From a virus: a stretch of DNA of 34,607 bases. Shown piece by piece: positions 26,187 through 33,613 of this stretch. Below the pieces are notes generated by a model. The model saw nothing but the letters and a program-made list of their open reading frames with translations. It had not been told where the DNA came from and made no database searches. Position 1 is the stretch's first letter; each line of letters begins with the position of its first letter. The stretch lies in IMG/VR virus record IMGVR_UViG_3300020417_000017, positions 1 through 34,607 of that record; one strand, given 5' to 3'. Both the position numbers and the translations under genes were made by a program.

Positions 26187-26684
26187 TTGTTTTTTACTTT
26201 GTTCTTTGATTTTATCGCTGTTAGCTTTCCAAAACTTACTTGTTTCAATATAACAATATTTGCCGTAAGTTAAATCATAATCTAAGTTGGTAAAACGTGT
26301 TGGATCCCATAACACAAATTCGCCTTGTCTTGTGATCTTTACACACAACAACCATTTGTCTTTGTCTTCGCAACTGTCTTCTGCTTGGCCAATCCATTCA
26401 TCTAGTTGTTTGACTTGTTGTCCTAGGGCTAGTTGATTCCAACGAAACTCTCCGTAGTTTTTTGCTTCAATCACTAATAGTGGAAAAGAGTCAGGCGGAA
26501 TAATATCGCCTTTGAAACCTCTTGTTTGATTTTCTGATAAATTTTGTATTCTAGAAAAATTCTGTCCACCGATAAAAGCACCTGAATGTGGTACTCTAGT
26601 AAATGACTCATTGTACAAGTCACTTAAAAAATTGGCAATTTCTCTTTCGTAAATTTTACCTTTGGTTTTTGATTTACTACCCAT
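26151..26684 (-). CDS. PD-(D/E)XK nuclease, Holliday-junction-resolvase-like
   Basis: 177 residues. Active-site motifs: an N-terminal KGKIYEREIANFL with E13/E15, RVPHSGAF, GFKGDI with D60, and VIEAKNY with E73 and K75. This order (E - RxPxSGA - GD - ExK) matches archaeal Hjc-like resolvases and phage PD-(D/E)XK nucleases. A role in resolving recombination intermediates made with gp46/gp47 is likely; a role in host DNA breakdown is possible. The ATG follows AGGGG by about 5 nt and a promoter at 26720-26748. The C-terminus is Lys/Glu/Ser-rich and overlaps the next gene. Confidence 0.75.
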   Translation of the reverse strand: MGSKSKTKGKIYEREIANFLSDLYNESFTRVPHSGAFIGGQNFSRIQNLSENQTRGFKGDIIPPDSFPLLVIEAKNYGEFRWNQLALGQQVKQLDEWIGQAEDSCEDKDKWLLCVKITRQGEFVLWDPTRFTNLDYDLTYGKYCYIETSKFWKANSDKIKEQSKKQNVTEETNSSPS

Positions 26685-26719
26685 GGGTACCCCTAAAAAA
26701 AATCTTCGTCATTATGTTT

Positions 26720-26748
26720 ACTATACAATACTTAATTAAAATTTGCAA
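26720..26748 (-). promoter_or_regulatory. Sigma70-type promoter for the nuclease gene
   Basis: On the minus strand: TTGCAA, 17-bp spacer, TATAGT, about 30 nt before the nuclease start codon. Confidence 0.75.
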
Positions 26749-26760
26749 GCCTTCTTTGCG

Positions 26761-27238
26761 GACCCGTATCACCTCTTCGGCGGAATGCCCTATTCTCTTA
26801 GGAGAATGTTATCATATTGGATAGTGTACTTTGTATTAGCTTTTTTGTTTTCTATTTGATTACTTAGATATTTGTTGTATCACTTATTACCAAGATTTGG
26901 CCATACTTCACCCTGTTACGGGCGAAGTACTTTTCTTTGTTAATATTAAATTGCTTTATATATTACCAGAGATCAGTCATCCAGCTCACGGATCCTAAAG
27001 AGGCGGTTGGCCTGTACCCCTATCAATCCTACTTCATCCAACGGGACCTATACATATCCAGAGCTGACCGTCTATGTATAAGATAATGGTTGCATTTCTT
27101 TCTCTAGCAGAGCCATTGTCATTCGTGCCTAAGTTAACACTCGTCTTGCATCGTGCGATTCGCCTGTGTTGTTACACCGTAATTCGCTTTTTGTGGAGAT
27201 GCTATATTGCCTATGTTTGCCTATAATGTGCCTAATAA
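26761..27238 (-). ncRNA. Candidate large structured non-coding RNA, class unknown
   Basis: This gap has no convincing gene, is less AT-rich than its neighbours and starts right after a minus-strand promoter. Hairpins readable by eye (plus coordinates): 26904-26913 with 26920-26929 (10 bp, one G-U on the minus strand); 26890-26900 (CCAA-ATC-TTGG); 27049-27055 with 27074-27080 (TATACAT/ATGTATA); 27082-27089 with 27113-27120, enclosing CTCT-GCT-AGAG; 27166-27177 (GTGT-AACA-ACAC); 26792-26807 (6 bp, 4-nt loop). Four TAGGCA copies occur, three near the 5' end at 10-11-nt spacing. No match to tmRNA, RNase P, 6S or tRNA was seen. The 3' end is undefined; read-through into the nuclease gene is possible. 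Confidence 0.6.
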
Positions 27239-27242
27239 TGTT

Positions 27243-27272
27243 ATATTAAGACAAAATAAGAAATATAGTCAA
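27243..27272 (-). promoter_or_regulatory. Sigma70-type promoter for the candidate ncRNA
   Basis: On the minus strand TTGACT, 18-bp spacer, TAATAT. It begins 9 nt after the stop of the upstream gene and would start transcription close to the first TAGGCA repeat, where no protein gene follows for over 500 nt. Confidence 0.7.
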
Positions 27273-27281
27273 CCTCTTTTT

Positions 27282-27959
27282 TTAAGATGTTTGATTTAGG
27301 GCTTTTTCCCACGTATTACAATGTGCAACGTGGTATACTATTTGCTTGTTATTGTATGGAAGTTCTAGTTCTTTTACACGTGATTCGTGATATTCGTCTG
27401 TATCTAAATTGCTTTCTGATATAGATAATAAGGTTTTTACTTGTTCTTCTTTAAGACCAAAGTAACCTATGTTTCTAGATAACATATTCATTGGAGTATA
27501 TTGATCTATGATGTAAAAGTGTCTTAAAAATACTTGTGGGTGTCCCCAATGTGTATAAATCAATGGAATATTCTTGTAATCTTGTATATGTACTTGCAGT
27601 TTAGAAGTGTGATTATCCCAAATTAAATCCCAGCTCTCATTTTTTAACTTGTCATAGTCAATAGGTTCATTTATGTAAGTGTATGATCCTTTGTAATCAA
27701 AATAATTTTTTAAAAAATCTATTTTGCCAGCAATTGGCTCTGTGGTGCTATCATAATTAACAACTTCTGTAGCATGATCACAACCTTGTACAGCATAAAA
27801 GAAATCGCAATTACTAAAACCACCAGCTATTAGAATTTTTTTTGGTTGGGTTATCTTAAAATAGTGTAAAAGAAAATCATAATCTGAATTAAATCTGCTA
27901 TCAAAAAATATTTTATTCTTTTTTAGTTCTTCGTTTATTGTTTTAAATGGGGCCTTCAT
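27282..27959 (-). CDS. Possible SAM-dependent methyltransferase, partner of the radical SAM protein
   Basis: 225 residues from the ATG at 27959 (MKAPFKTINEELKKNK), 4 nt after the radical SAM stop; the open frame extends upstream inside that gene but the coupled ATG is more credible. The segment KKILIAGGFSNCDFFYAV with VVNYD about 15 residues later resembles methyltransferase motifs I and II, and WDLIWDNHTSKL could be motif IV. The match is by pattern only, so another Rossmann-type function is possible. The C-terminus (VYHVAHCNTWEKAL) is unlike standard families. Tight spacing implies joint action with the radical SAM enzyme. Confidence 0.55.
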   Translation of the reverse strand: MKAPFKTINEELKKNKIFFDSRFNSDYDFLLHYFKITQPKKILIAGGFSNCDFFYAVQGCDHATEVVNYDSTTEPIAGKIDFLKNYFDYKGSYTYINEPIDYDKLKNESWDLIWDNHTSKLQVHIQDYKNIPLIYTHWGHPQVFLRHFYIIDQYTPMNMLSRNIGYFGLKEEQVKTLLSISESNLDTDEYHESRVKELELPYNNKQIVYHVAHCNTWEKALNQTS

Positions 27960-27963
27960 AGCT

Positions 27964-29421
27964 TTATTTATTGCTTGGAAAAAATTTAAAATTAGGATCC
28001 TTTTCTTTGTTTTCTTTCCATGATTTATAAGATCCTGGAAATTTATATTTGTTTTTCGTGAACACAGTTTCTTCGTCGAGCATATCAAACATTTCTAAAA
28101 AACGTGGATCTAGTTTTGTGATGTCACAATTTTTAAAGTTGTTTTGGGCTACTGCCATTACTGCCCATGCATAGTGGGCCTCCTCATCATACTTGTGATC
28201 TTGAAATACCTTTATTAGTTTATCAATACTGTATTCTGGTGACCCTGGGTAGTTCCAATCTTCTGCTTTCAAACCGGCTTTAGTCATTTCATCTACAAAC
28301 TTTTTGTTTCTTCTATTAAGTGTTTTCTTTAATGTTTCTAATTCATACAAAATATCATCTATGAACTTACTGGGTATTGCATTAATAGTTGAGTGAAGCT
28401 CTATTACAGGTATTATCATAATATCTCCCCACAGGTTATCTTTACCTTTCTCTCCAACAAGACGAACTCTTTCACGAAACCAAATATCTAACAATTCAGA
28501 CAACCAATCTGTCAATGTGAAAGCCATGTGAGTCATTATACAAGTGTTTATGGAAAGTGAATATCCTGGTTTGGTCAGATACTTCTTCATAAAAGTTAAT
28601 AAATTTTTTTTAACGACCTTCCATTTAGCCGGGTGTCTGACATATTCATATGTTTTTCCTGCACCATCAATACTAGCAGTTATACTGACTTCTTTGAAAT
28701 GAGAAAACATTTCATAAGTTTTGTTAAGATTGGTGAAATTTGTTGTGACTTTTAGTCTAATATCTTTAGCATAATCGTTATCAATCAAATGTTTCAAAGT
28801 TCTTTGCACACCAGCATTGATAGTAGGTTCGCCGCCAAGTAATTTTATTTGTAACAATCCTTGATGTAAAAGATGTTCATTCACAAAATGTTCTATTTCA
28901 TGATATCTATCTTTATTTTTTTTAATATATTTTAAAGATCCTGCCCATGTGTCTTTACCTATACCCCATGTTTCATTGTCTCCAAAGTCTTCGATTAATG
29001 TGCTGTTACCAGGACTACATTGTATACATGACAAGTTACATAAATTGTCTGGTCTGTAATCTAAATACACTGGTTTTTTATGTGTGGTATTTCCATGTAC
29101 AACATCAAAGTCTTTTACATCCACTGGTATTGTTCTAAACATATCTATATCTGATTGTAGTCCACGGTCTTCGTGCCACTTGCAACCAGAACATCCTTTG
29201 GGCCATTCACCATCAAGCATTTGTTGTCTGATATCTTGGGCGTATTTGCTAGTCCAAAAATCTTCCGGAGCTCCGTCTTTGTGTACTTTGTAATATGGTT
29301 GGTCGTCATCCTCCCACGCACAACAAAAACCCAAATTGCCTCTCAGCCCAAAGTAATAAGCTGATGTGAATGGTGCGTTGCAGATAGGTTTATCTATGTT
29401 TTTGTTTAATTTCTTAGTCAT
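27964..29421 (-). CDS. Radical SAM enzyme with N-terminal auxiliary-cluster-like cysteines
   Basis: 485 residues. The radical SAM motif is C128-x3-C132-x2-C135 (NLCNLSCIQCSP), with GGEPT as the SAM-binding motif and a barrel continuing with RLKVTTNFTNLN and ITASIDG. Before the core lie C14, C33, C34 and a CSGC pair (C77, C80), arranged like a SPASM/twitch auxiliary iron-sulphur domain but at the N-terminus. Marine T4-like phages are known to carry such twitch-type radical SAM proteins; their substrates are unknown. It is followed directly by a possible methyltransferase, so modification of a peptide, nucleotide or glycan is likely. Only a degenerate late-like box (AATAAATA) is seen upstream, 6 nt before the ATG. 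Confidence 0.88.
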   Translation of the reverse strand: MTKKLNKNIDKPICNAPFTSAYYFGLRGNLGFCCAWEDDDQPYYKVHKDGAPEDFWTSKYAQDIRQQMLDGEWPKGCSGCKWHEDRGLQSDIDMFRTIPVDVKDFDVVHGNTTHKKPVYLDYRPDNLCNLSCIQCSPGNSTLIEDFGDNETWGIGKDTWAGSLKYIKKNKDRYHEIEHFVNEHLLHQGLLQIKLLGGEPTINAGVQRTLKHLIDNDYAKDIRLKVTTNFTNLNKTYEMFSHFKEVSITASIDGAGKTYEYVRHPAKWKVVKKNLLTFMKKYLTKPGYSLSINTCIMTHMAFTLTDWLSELLDIWFRERVRLVGEKGKDNLWGDIMIIPVIELHSTINAIPSKFIDDILYELETLKKTLNRRNKKFVDEMTKAGLKAEDWNYPGSPEYSIDKLIKVFQDHKYDEEAHYAWAVMAVAQNNFKNCDITKLDPRFLEMFDMLDEETVFTKNKYKFPGSYKSWKENKEKDPNFKFFPSNK

Positions 29422-29438
29422 TTACTCTATTTATTTTG

Positions 29439-29467
29439 TTGACTTTATTGAAATAAACAAGTATATT
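29439..29467 (+). promoter_or_regulatory. Sigma70-type early promoter for three small genes
   Basis: TTGACT, 17-bp spacer, TATATT; then 7 nt to an ATG, so the transcript should have no leader or a 1-nt leader. It diverges from the radical SAM gene start at 29421. Confidence 0.82.
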
Positions 29468-29474
29468 GTAGTGT

Positions 29475-29624
29475 ATGAAGAAGAAAAAAACAGTAAACAA
29501 AAAAAGTAAACCTACTAAAATTTCAAAAAAAGAAACTAGTCACAAAGACTGGTTAACTGGTTATTGGAAGTGGAAAGAAACACAAGAAGATGACAATACC
29601 AAGAATAGCAGATCCACTAGATAA
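29475..29624 (+). CDS. Small Lys-rich protein, probably translated from a leaderless mRNA
   Basis: 49 residues (MKKKKTVNKKSKPTKISKKE...), with a basic N-terminal half and an aromatic stretch DWLTGYWKWKETQ. It overlaps the next gene by 35 nt in another frame. No family recognised; nucleic acid or host-factor binding is possible. Support comes from the perfectly placed promoter and the compact operon. Confidence 0.55.
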   Translation: MKKKKTVNKKSKPTKISKKETSHKDWLTGYWKWKETQEDDNTKNSRSTR

Positions 29625-29913
29625 CGAGTGGGATTACAGAGATTGCCGTTTAGAGAACAACGGCCTTATTCCTAAAACTTGCGGTTACCTAAAAGAGTTC
29701 AAGTACAAGGTACGATTACCTGCACACGGAGTAAATGGGGAATATATCGATTGGTGTAGTGATCATTGCAAAGGAAAGTTTGGCTGGCATTTTGAAGACA
29801 CAGATAACAGATATGAAGACTACGAAGATGGAACACATTGGAACGATCAGCAGGCAGTAATAAGTTTTTCAAATAGAAAAGACGCCTTTCTGTTTAGTTT
29901 GTATATAAAGTAA
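29590..29913 (+). CDS. Small protein of unknown function with Cys/His-rich centre
   Basis: 107 residues. The centre contains IDWCSDHCKGKFGWHFED, a C-x3-C pair with nearby His that could bind metal, plus two earlier Cys near residues 19 and 31. The product is acidic and Asp/Tyr-rich. It starts inside the preceding small gene and ends 1 nt before the next, so the three genes form an early operon. No family recognised. Confidence 0.65.
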   Translation: MTIPRIADPLDNEWDYRDCRLENNGLIPKTCGYLKEFKYKVRLPAHGVNGEYIDWCSDHCKGKFGWHFEDTDNRYEDYEDGTHWNDQQAVISFSNRKDAFLFSLYIK

Positions 29914-29914
29914 A

Positions 29915-30172
29915 ATGTCAAACAACAATAAAACACTTAAAAATGAAATCCTTGCTTTGAAAAAAGAAGTCAAAAATCAAGCAATCATAACCAGAAGAAC
30001 AATAGTAAAAACTTCTCACAAAAACGAAGAATACAGTTTAAGAAAAAAATTAAATAGATTTGAAACAAAACTAAAAGAAGAAAAACAGTTGCGTAAAAAA
30101 TATCCAGCAGTCAATCAAGCATACAAAGATTATCAGTTGACTATGAAATTGGTATCTTCTAAAACAAATTAA
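29915..30172 (+). CDS. Small Lys-rich coiled-coil protein of unknown function
   Basis: 85 residues, almost entirely helix-forming and basic, with heptad-like Leu/Ile spacing (LKNEILALKKEVKNQAI; LRKKLNRFETKLKEEKQLRK). Last gene of the early operon starting at 29475. Its TAA stop overlaps the stop of the opposing gp26 frameshift extension within TTAA. No family recognised. Confidence 0.6.
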   Translation: MSNNNKTLKNEILALKKEVKNQAIITRRTIVKTSHKNEEYSLRKKLNRFETKLKEEKQLRKKYPAVNQAYKDYQLTMKLVSSKTN

Positions 30173-30399
30173 ACAATTGGTGACATGGCACCTTTAAATC
30201 TTTCTTGATTTTCTTTTAAGAATTCTTGTATTTGTTTTTTATCTTCAAACGTAAGTCCCCATGCTTCATTCATTGATATTGATCCACGCATATACCACAT
30301 CACTTCCCAGACACTTTGTCTGATCTGTCGTTGATCGTTTTGCAATTCTTCAAAGTACTTCGCGATCTCAGAAGGCGAGTGTGTTATTAAGAAGCTACG
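30169..30399 (-). CDS. Probable -1 frameshift extension of gp26 (chaperone long-form tail)
   Basis: In the -1 frame relative to gp26 an open stretch of 76 codons follows the slippery site and ends at TAA 30171-30169. It reads RSFLITHSPSEIAKYFEELQ and later EVMWYMRGSISMNEAWGLTF, protein-like sequence resembling small hub-assembly proteins of marine T4-like phages. The first ATG in frame is 33 codons in, so the N-terminal part has no normal start. Fusion to gp26 through -1 slippage would give about 357 residues. An alternative is independent translation from the ATG at the MWYMRG position (a GGGAAG-like site lies just before) or from an upstream TTG. Confidence 0.65.
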   Translation of the reverse strand, partial: RSFLITHSPSEIAKYFEELQNDQRQIRQSVWEVMWYMRGSISMNEAWGLTFEDKKQIQEFLKENQERFKGAMSPIV

Positions 30400-31241
30400 A
30401 AAAAATCCGCAGGGTCGAGCCTCACTTCCGATTCAAATTCTTCGTTGGTCTCTTTACAAACAAATTTTTGTTTCACGGTGCTTGAGGACTGGTTGAGTTC
30501 AATTATTTTGTTATCAATTTTTTTCATGCTGACAGCATCTAAATTTAATAGGAATTCTTTGATCTGTGCTTTATCAAGAACAGTCTCACCATTAGGTGTG
30601 GTAATTTTGACAACAGATTCAACCATAGAGTCTGTGTTCTGATCAGCCAATTTCACAAACATATTTTTAAATTGCGATAGTTCAGGATTAGCTCCTTCAC
30701 CACCAGCCGCTTCAATGTTACGAATTGCTTTGGCTTGGTCATAAGCCAATAGATTTAATTTTGTCTGAGTATTGTACGTGAAAGGACGAACATAACAAAC
30801 AACACCGCTGTCTAAAACAACATTTGGATCAGGCAATATTGGTCTTACATTTTCAAGTATGACGTTCAAGTTCACACTATATTCATCTTCTCTTTTAGCA
30901 CCATGTGGAGATCTAATTTTTGTTTCCATGATCTCTCCATAGGTTGCCATACGTATTGCAATTAACAATATGTCAACATCGCATACTGGCAATGATCTCA
31001 CGTTAACAATGTCTGGTACACAACTTTTAATAAGTTGTATAACAGCTTCGCCATTTAACAATGCATCTGGATTTCTCAAAGTCAATTCATCTTTAGAAGT
31101 CATGGCATACACAGCCACTTCACCTGAACCTGACTTTTCTTCTATGTCATTATACTGACCCGCTGATGGCAAACTAGTATAAAGTTTAGGTGCTCTATAA
31201 TATTGCTTTAGTGGGTTACTTGGTTTTTCGTTTGTTGTCAT
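30387..31241 (-). CDS. gp26: Baseplate hub assembly protein gp26-like
   Basis: 284 residues, T4 baseplate protein family. Typical segments are YRAPKLYTSLPSAGQY, VYAMTSKDELTLRNPDALLN, VIQLIKSCVPDI and VDILLIAIRMATYGE. In T4, gp26 is needed for hub assembly and the family corresponds in position to tail-assembly chaperones of other phages. The ATG is preceded by AGGA; farther upstream a TTTAAATA box (31268-31275, minus) is one base from the late consensus. The gene ends DPADFFVAS; the FF codons form a slippery heptamer that could shift ribosomes into the -1 frame. The tape measure gene diverges from it. Confidence 0.85.
   Translation of the reverse strand: MTTNEKPSNPLKQYYRAPKLYTSLPSAGQYNDIEEKSGSGEVAVYAMTSKDELTLRNPDALLNGEAVIQLIKSCVPDIVNVRSLPVCDVDILLIAIRMATYGEIMETKIRSPHGAKREDEYSVNLNVILENVRPILPDPNVVLDSGVVCYVRPFTYNTQTKLNLLAYDQAKAIRNIEAAGGEGANPELSQFKNMFVKLADQNTDSMVESVVKITTPNGETVLDKAQIKEFLLNLDAVSMKKIDNKIIELNQSSSTVKQKFVCKETNEEFESEVRLDPADFFVAS
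30399..30405 (-). promoter_or_regulatory. -1 ribosomal frameshift slippery heptamer T TTT TTC
   Basis: In the gp26 frame the codons are GAT TTT TTC, giving the X XXY YYZ pattern T TTT TTC three codons before the stop. A possible downstream stem pairs ACTCGC with GCGAAGT (one bulge) about 20 nt later. Confidence 0.65.
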
Positions 31242-31281
31242 TTTTTTTCCTAGTATATAAAGTACGTATTTAAAGGTCTAT

Positions 31282-31289
31282 ATAAATAT
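31282..31289 (+). promoter_or_regulatory. T4-type late promoter for the tape measure gene
   Basis: Perfect TATAAATA 54 nt before the ATG. The 102-bp divergent gap also holds the minus-strand TTTAAATA box and an inverted repeat AAGTACG (31261-31267) / CGTACTT (31323-31329). Confidence 0.75.
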
Positions 31290-31343
31290 CTTTATAATGA
31301 TACTTATAAGGATTATTAAGTGCGTACTTAATTATTTATCACG

Positions 31344-33539
31344 ATGAAATACATTGATATAGAATTAGATGGAAAACAGGTAAGAATACCAGAATTTGCC
31401 TATGAAGAAAGCATACAGCAAATTGCAAAGATTCTTAAAGATCAGCTTAAGGTAGCCGCCGGCGATACTAAACTTATTTCTAAAATACTTAAAGAAGGAA
31501 ATAAAGCCCAACAGGAAGCTACAAAAAAAGCACATCAGCAACAAGCAAAAGAAGACGCACGACAAAAAAATGCAGATAAAGAAGAACTCAAAACTCAAAA
31601 GAAAATACTCCAAGAACAGTCAAAAGGCAATTCCAAACTAGTATCAGCAGTAGAAAAAATGGCTTCGCCTAGCGGAACGGTTGGAAATGCTTTCAGTAAT
31701 GTGTTTGGTAGTCTTGGTAAGTTCACAAGATTTTTAAATGTTGGTGTCGCGGCACTAGTTGGACTTGTACATGGGGTCACAACAGCATTCAAGTTCTTAA
31801 TGAAGCTGGGAAGATTAGAAGCACAATTATTTAGAGGAGGTTTCTTTGATTTTGAAGCCACAGAAGGTGTAGCAAACGGAATAGCATCACTGGGTGTGTC
31901 GGCCGCAAAAGCAGGTATGACAATAGATGAAGCGGCAGAATACGTGACACAATACAGCAAAGCAATAGATGTGTTTGGCACAACATTATTTGATGCCTCT
32001 AACGCGGTTCAAAGAACATTAGACTCACAAGGATTATTAGGTTTATCTGTAGCAGAGTTAAATGAACAAGTTGGTGAACAAGCAGAACTATTCAGAAGAA
32101 TGGGTATTGCTGTTCAAGCCGATGGACAAAATCTTGCAGATCATACAGTAGAAGTTTTAAGAGTAACTCAGCAGTTCTCTTCACTTACTAAAGTGTCAGC
32201 AGATGTGATTAGATCTATGGTAGCCCAAGCATCAGTAATGGCATCGTTCACAAACAGAATGAGAATGCTACCAGAATTCATGAGACAGAATTCTTTGAAA
32301 TCAGCACAGGTTGGTTTTGCAGGACTGGCCGCATTTGGTCCTGAGATAGGTGGACAACTGTCTAGTATGTTGTCACAGGGTATTGGTAGAGGTACATTAG
32401 CATTTGATGAGTCAGCAAGACAATTACTGACTGTATCACCGAGACTTTATAATTCATTGGAAAATCTAAACAAAATTATTTCCGGTGGAGGAGGAACAGA
32501 TGATGTTGCGGCAGGACTAGATGCATTTAGAGAAAACGTAATTAGAGTTGGAAAAATCGATAGAAGAAGATTACAAGCATTAGAGATAGCTGGTGTGCCA
32601 ATGGCAGATGCAATCATTAAACTTTCTAATTTGTCTGAAAACATTGATGTTGTTACTAATGACTTCAAAGAAATGGCCAGAGCACAGGCCGAATTAAAAC
32701 CTGGTGAGTTAGCACAGGTACAATCAAGATTATCTAGAACAATGACAATATTAAGAGTTGCATTTAACAAATTGGCATTAGCATTTTTAACAGATGGTGT
32801 GATTAAAGCAATTGAAAATTTTGGAAACTATCTTGCAGACCTAGGAAATAAATTAGCAGACTTTATTGGAGGCCAGGATGGATTTTTTGGTTTAATAAAT
32901 CGTGTGATGAATAATATAACTAACTTCTTTGAAAAAATGTTATCTAGCGCCTCTAGTGGAATTCGAGTAGCTATTGCTAGAGCTATAAAAAATATTGATC
33001 CTTTTTCAAATACCGAAAACTTAGATTCCTCAGCTACAGCATTTAGACAGGCGTATTCTGTTCCAGGAGGTATAGGACCAAAGCCTAGTTTAGATACAAA
33101 ATCTGGACCAACCTATGATGCTATTAGACAGCTAGTTGATGATCTAGGATACTTCAAATGGGATCCTACGATGACCACGAGAGATATGATAGAACGTATG
33201 CAGGCTGATGGTATGTTGAAAAAATATGGAATCAATTTAGGATCAGAATTTGGTGGAACAGATAAAAGCAATAGAAACTTTGTTAGTGATATTGGCGGCG
33301 CAAATATTGGTACACAAAACAGCGATGGTGTAGGCTCTTCTACACAATCCAGAAGCAAAATTAGAATAATGCCAATGTTTGGTGATGCACAAAGTTACAT
33401 TAATCAAGAGAAAAAACCAGAGGATTACCTAAAAGAGATAGCGGCAAACGGGGTTATTACCCAAGAACAGATGACAACATTGATCGAACTATTGAAAAAA
33501 TCCAATACCAACATACAAACTGTGTTGCACAGATCATAA
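31344..33539 (+). CDS. Putative tail tape measure protein (gp29-like role)
   Basis: 731 residues. The first 110 residues are Lys/Gln/Glu-rich coiled coil (QQEATKKAHQQQAKEDARQK). A hydrophobic segment follows (RFLNVGVAALVGLVHGVTTA, about residues 129-148), then a long Ala/Leu helical domain (EGVANGIASLGVSAAKAGMT; QASVMASFTNRMRM) and a second hydrophobic helical segment near 480-510. This helix-coil-membrane layout is that of tape measure proteins, which set tail length and enter the envelope at ejection. T4 gp29 has 590 residues. Placement beside gp26 and before the portal fits a tail role. No enzymatic domain is visible. No clear ribosome site lies close to the ATG; AAGGA is about 30 nt away. 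Confidence 0.72.
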   Translation: MKYIDIELDGKQVRIPEFAYEESIQQIAKILKDQLKVAAGDTKLISKILKEGNKAQQEATKKAHQQQAKEDARQKNADKEELKTQKKILQEQSKGNSKLVSAVEKMASPSGTVGNAFSNVFGSLGKFTRFLNVGVAALVGLVHGVTTAFKFLMKLGRLEAQLFRGGFFDFEATEGVANGIASLGVSAAKAGMTIDEAAEYVTQYSKAIDVFGTTLFDASNAVQRTLDSQGLLGLSVAELNEQVGEQAELFRRMGIAVQADGQNLADHTVEVLRVTQQFSSLTKVSADVIRSMVAQASVMASFTNRMRMLPEFMRQNSLKSAQVGFAGLAAFGPEIGGQLSSMLSQGIGRGTLAFDESARQLLTVSPRLYNSLENLNKIISGGGGTDDVAAGLDAFRENVIRVGKIDRRRLQALEIAGVPMADAIIKLSNLSENIDVVTNDFKEMARAQAELKPGELAQVQSRLSRTMTILRVAFNKLALAFLTDGVIKAIENFGNYLADLGNKLADFIGGQDGFFGLINRVMNNITNFFEKMLSSASSGIRVAIARAIKNIDPFSNTENLDSSATAFRQAYSVPGGIGPKPSLDTKSGPTYDAIRQLVDDLGYFKWDPTMTTRDMIERMQADGMLKKYGINLGSEFGGTDKSNRNFVSDIGGANIGTQNSDGVGSSTQSRSKIRIMPMFGDAQSYINQEKKPEDYLKEIAANGVITQEQMTTLIELLKKSNTNIQTVLHRS

Positions 33540-33545
33540 AATCAC

Positions 33546-33574
33546 TTGACATATATTGGTAATTCAGCTACACT
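33546..33574 (+). promoter_or_regulatory. Possible sigma70-type promoter upstream of gp20
   Basis: Perfect TTGACA, 17-bp spacer, weak TACACT. It lies just before the late promoter, so gp20 could be read both early and late. Confidence 0.45.
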
Positions 33575-33600
33575 ACAAGAGTCAAACAATTAAAAGGTAT

Positions 33601-33608
33601 TATAAATA
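33601..33608 (+). promoter_or_regulatory. T4-type late promoter for gp20
   Basis: Perfect TATAAATA, then GTAGC and the ATG of the portal gene, again with 5-nt spacing. Confidence 0.88.
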
Positions 33609-33613
33609 GTAGC

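Noticed and set aside
26904-26940. 10-bp hairpin followed by T-rich sequence read as a plus-strand terminator
   Set aside because: No plus-strand gene precedes it, the T run is interrupted, and the hairpin fits better as one stem of the minus-strand RNA.
27086-27226. 46-codon plus-strand frame (MVAFLSLAEPLSFV...) in the non-coding region
   Set aside because: No ribosome site or promoter, and it runs opposite to the promoter and hairpins of the candidate RNA.
27126-27234. TAGGCA repeats as a CRISPR array or iteron origin
   Set aside because: The units are only 6 nt, spacers are too short for CRISPR, and no replication gene is adjacent; noted instead as part of the candidate RNA.
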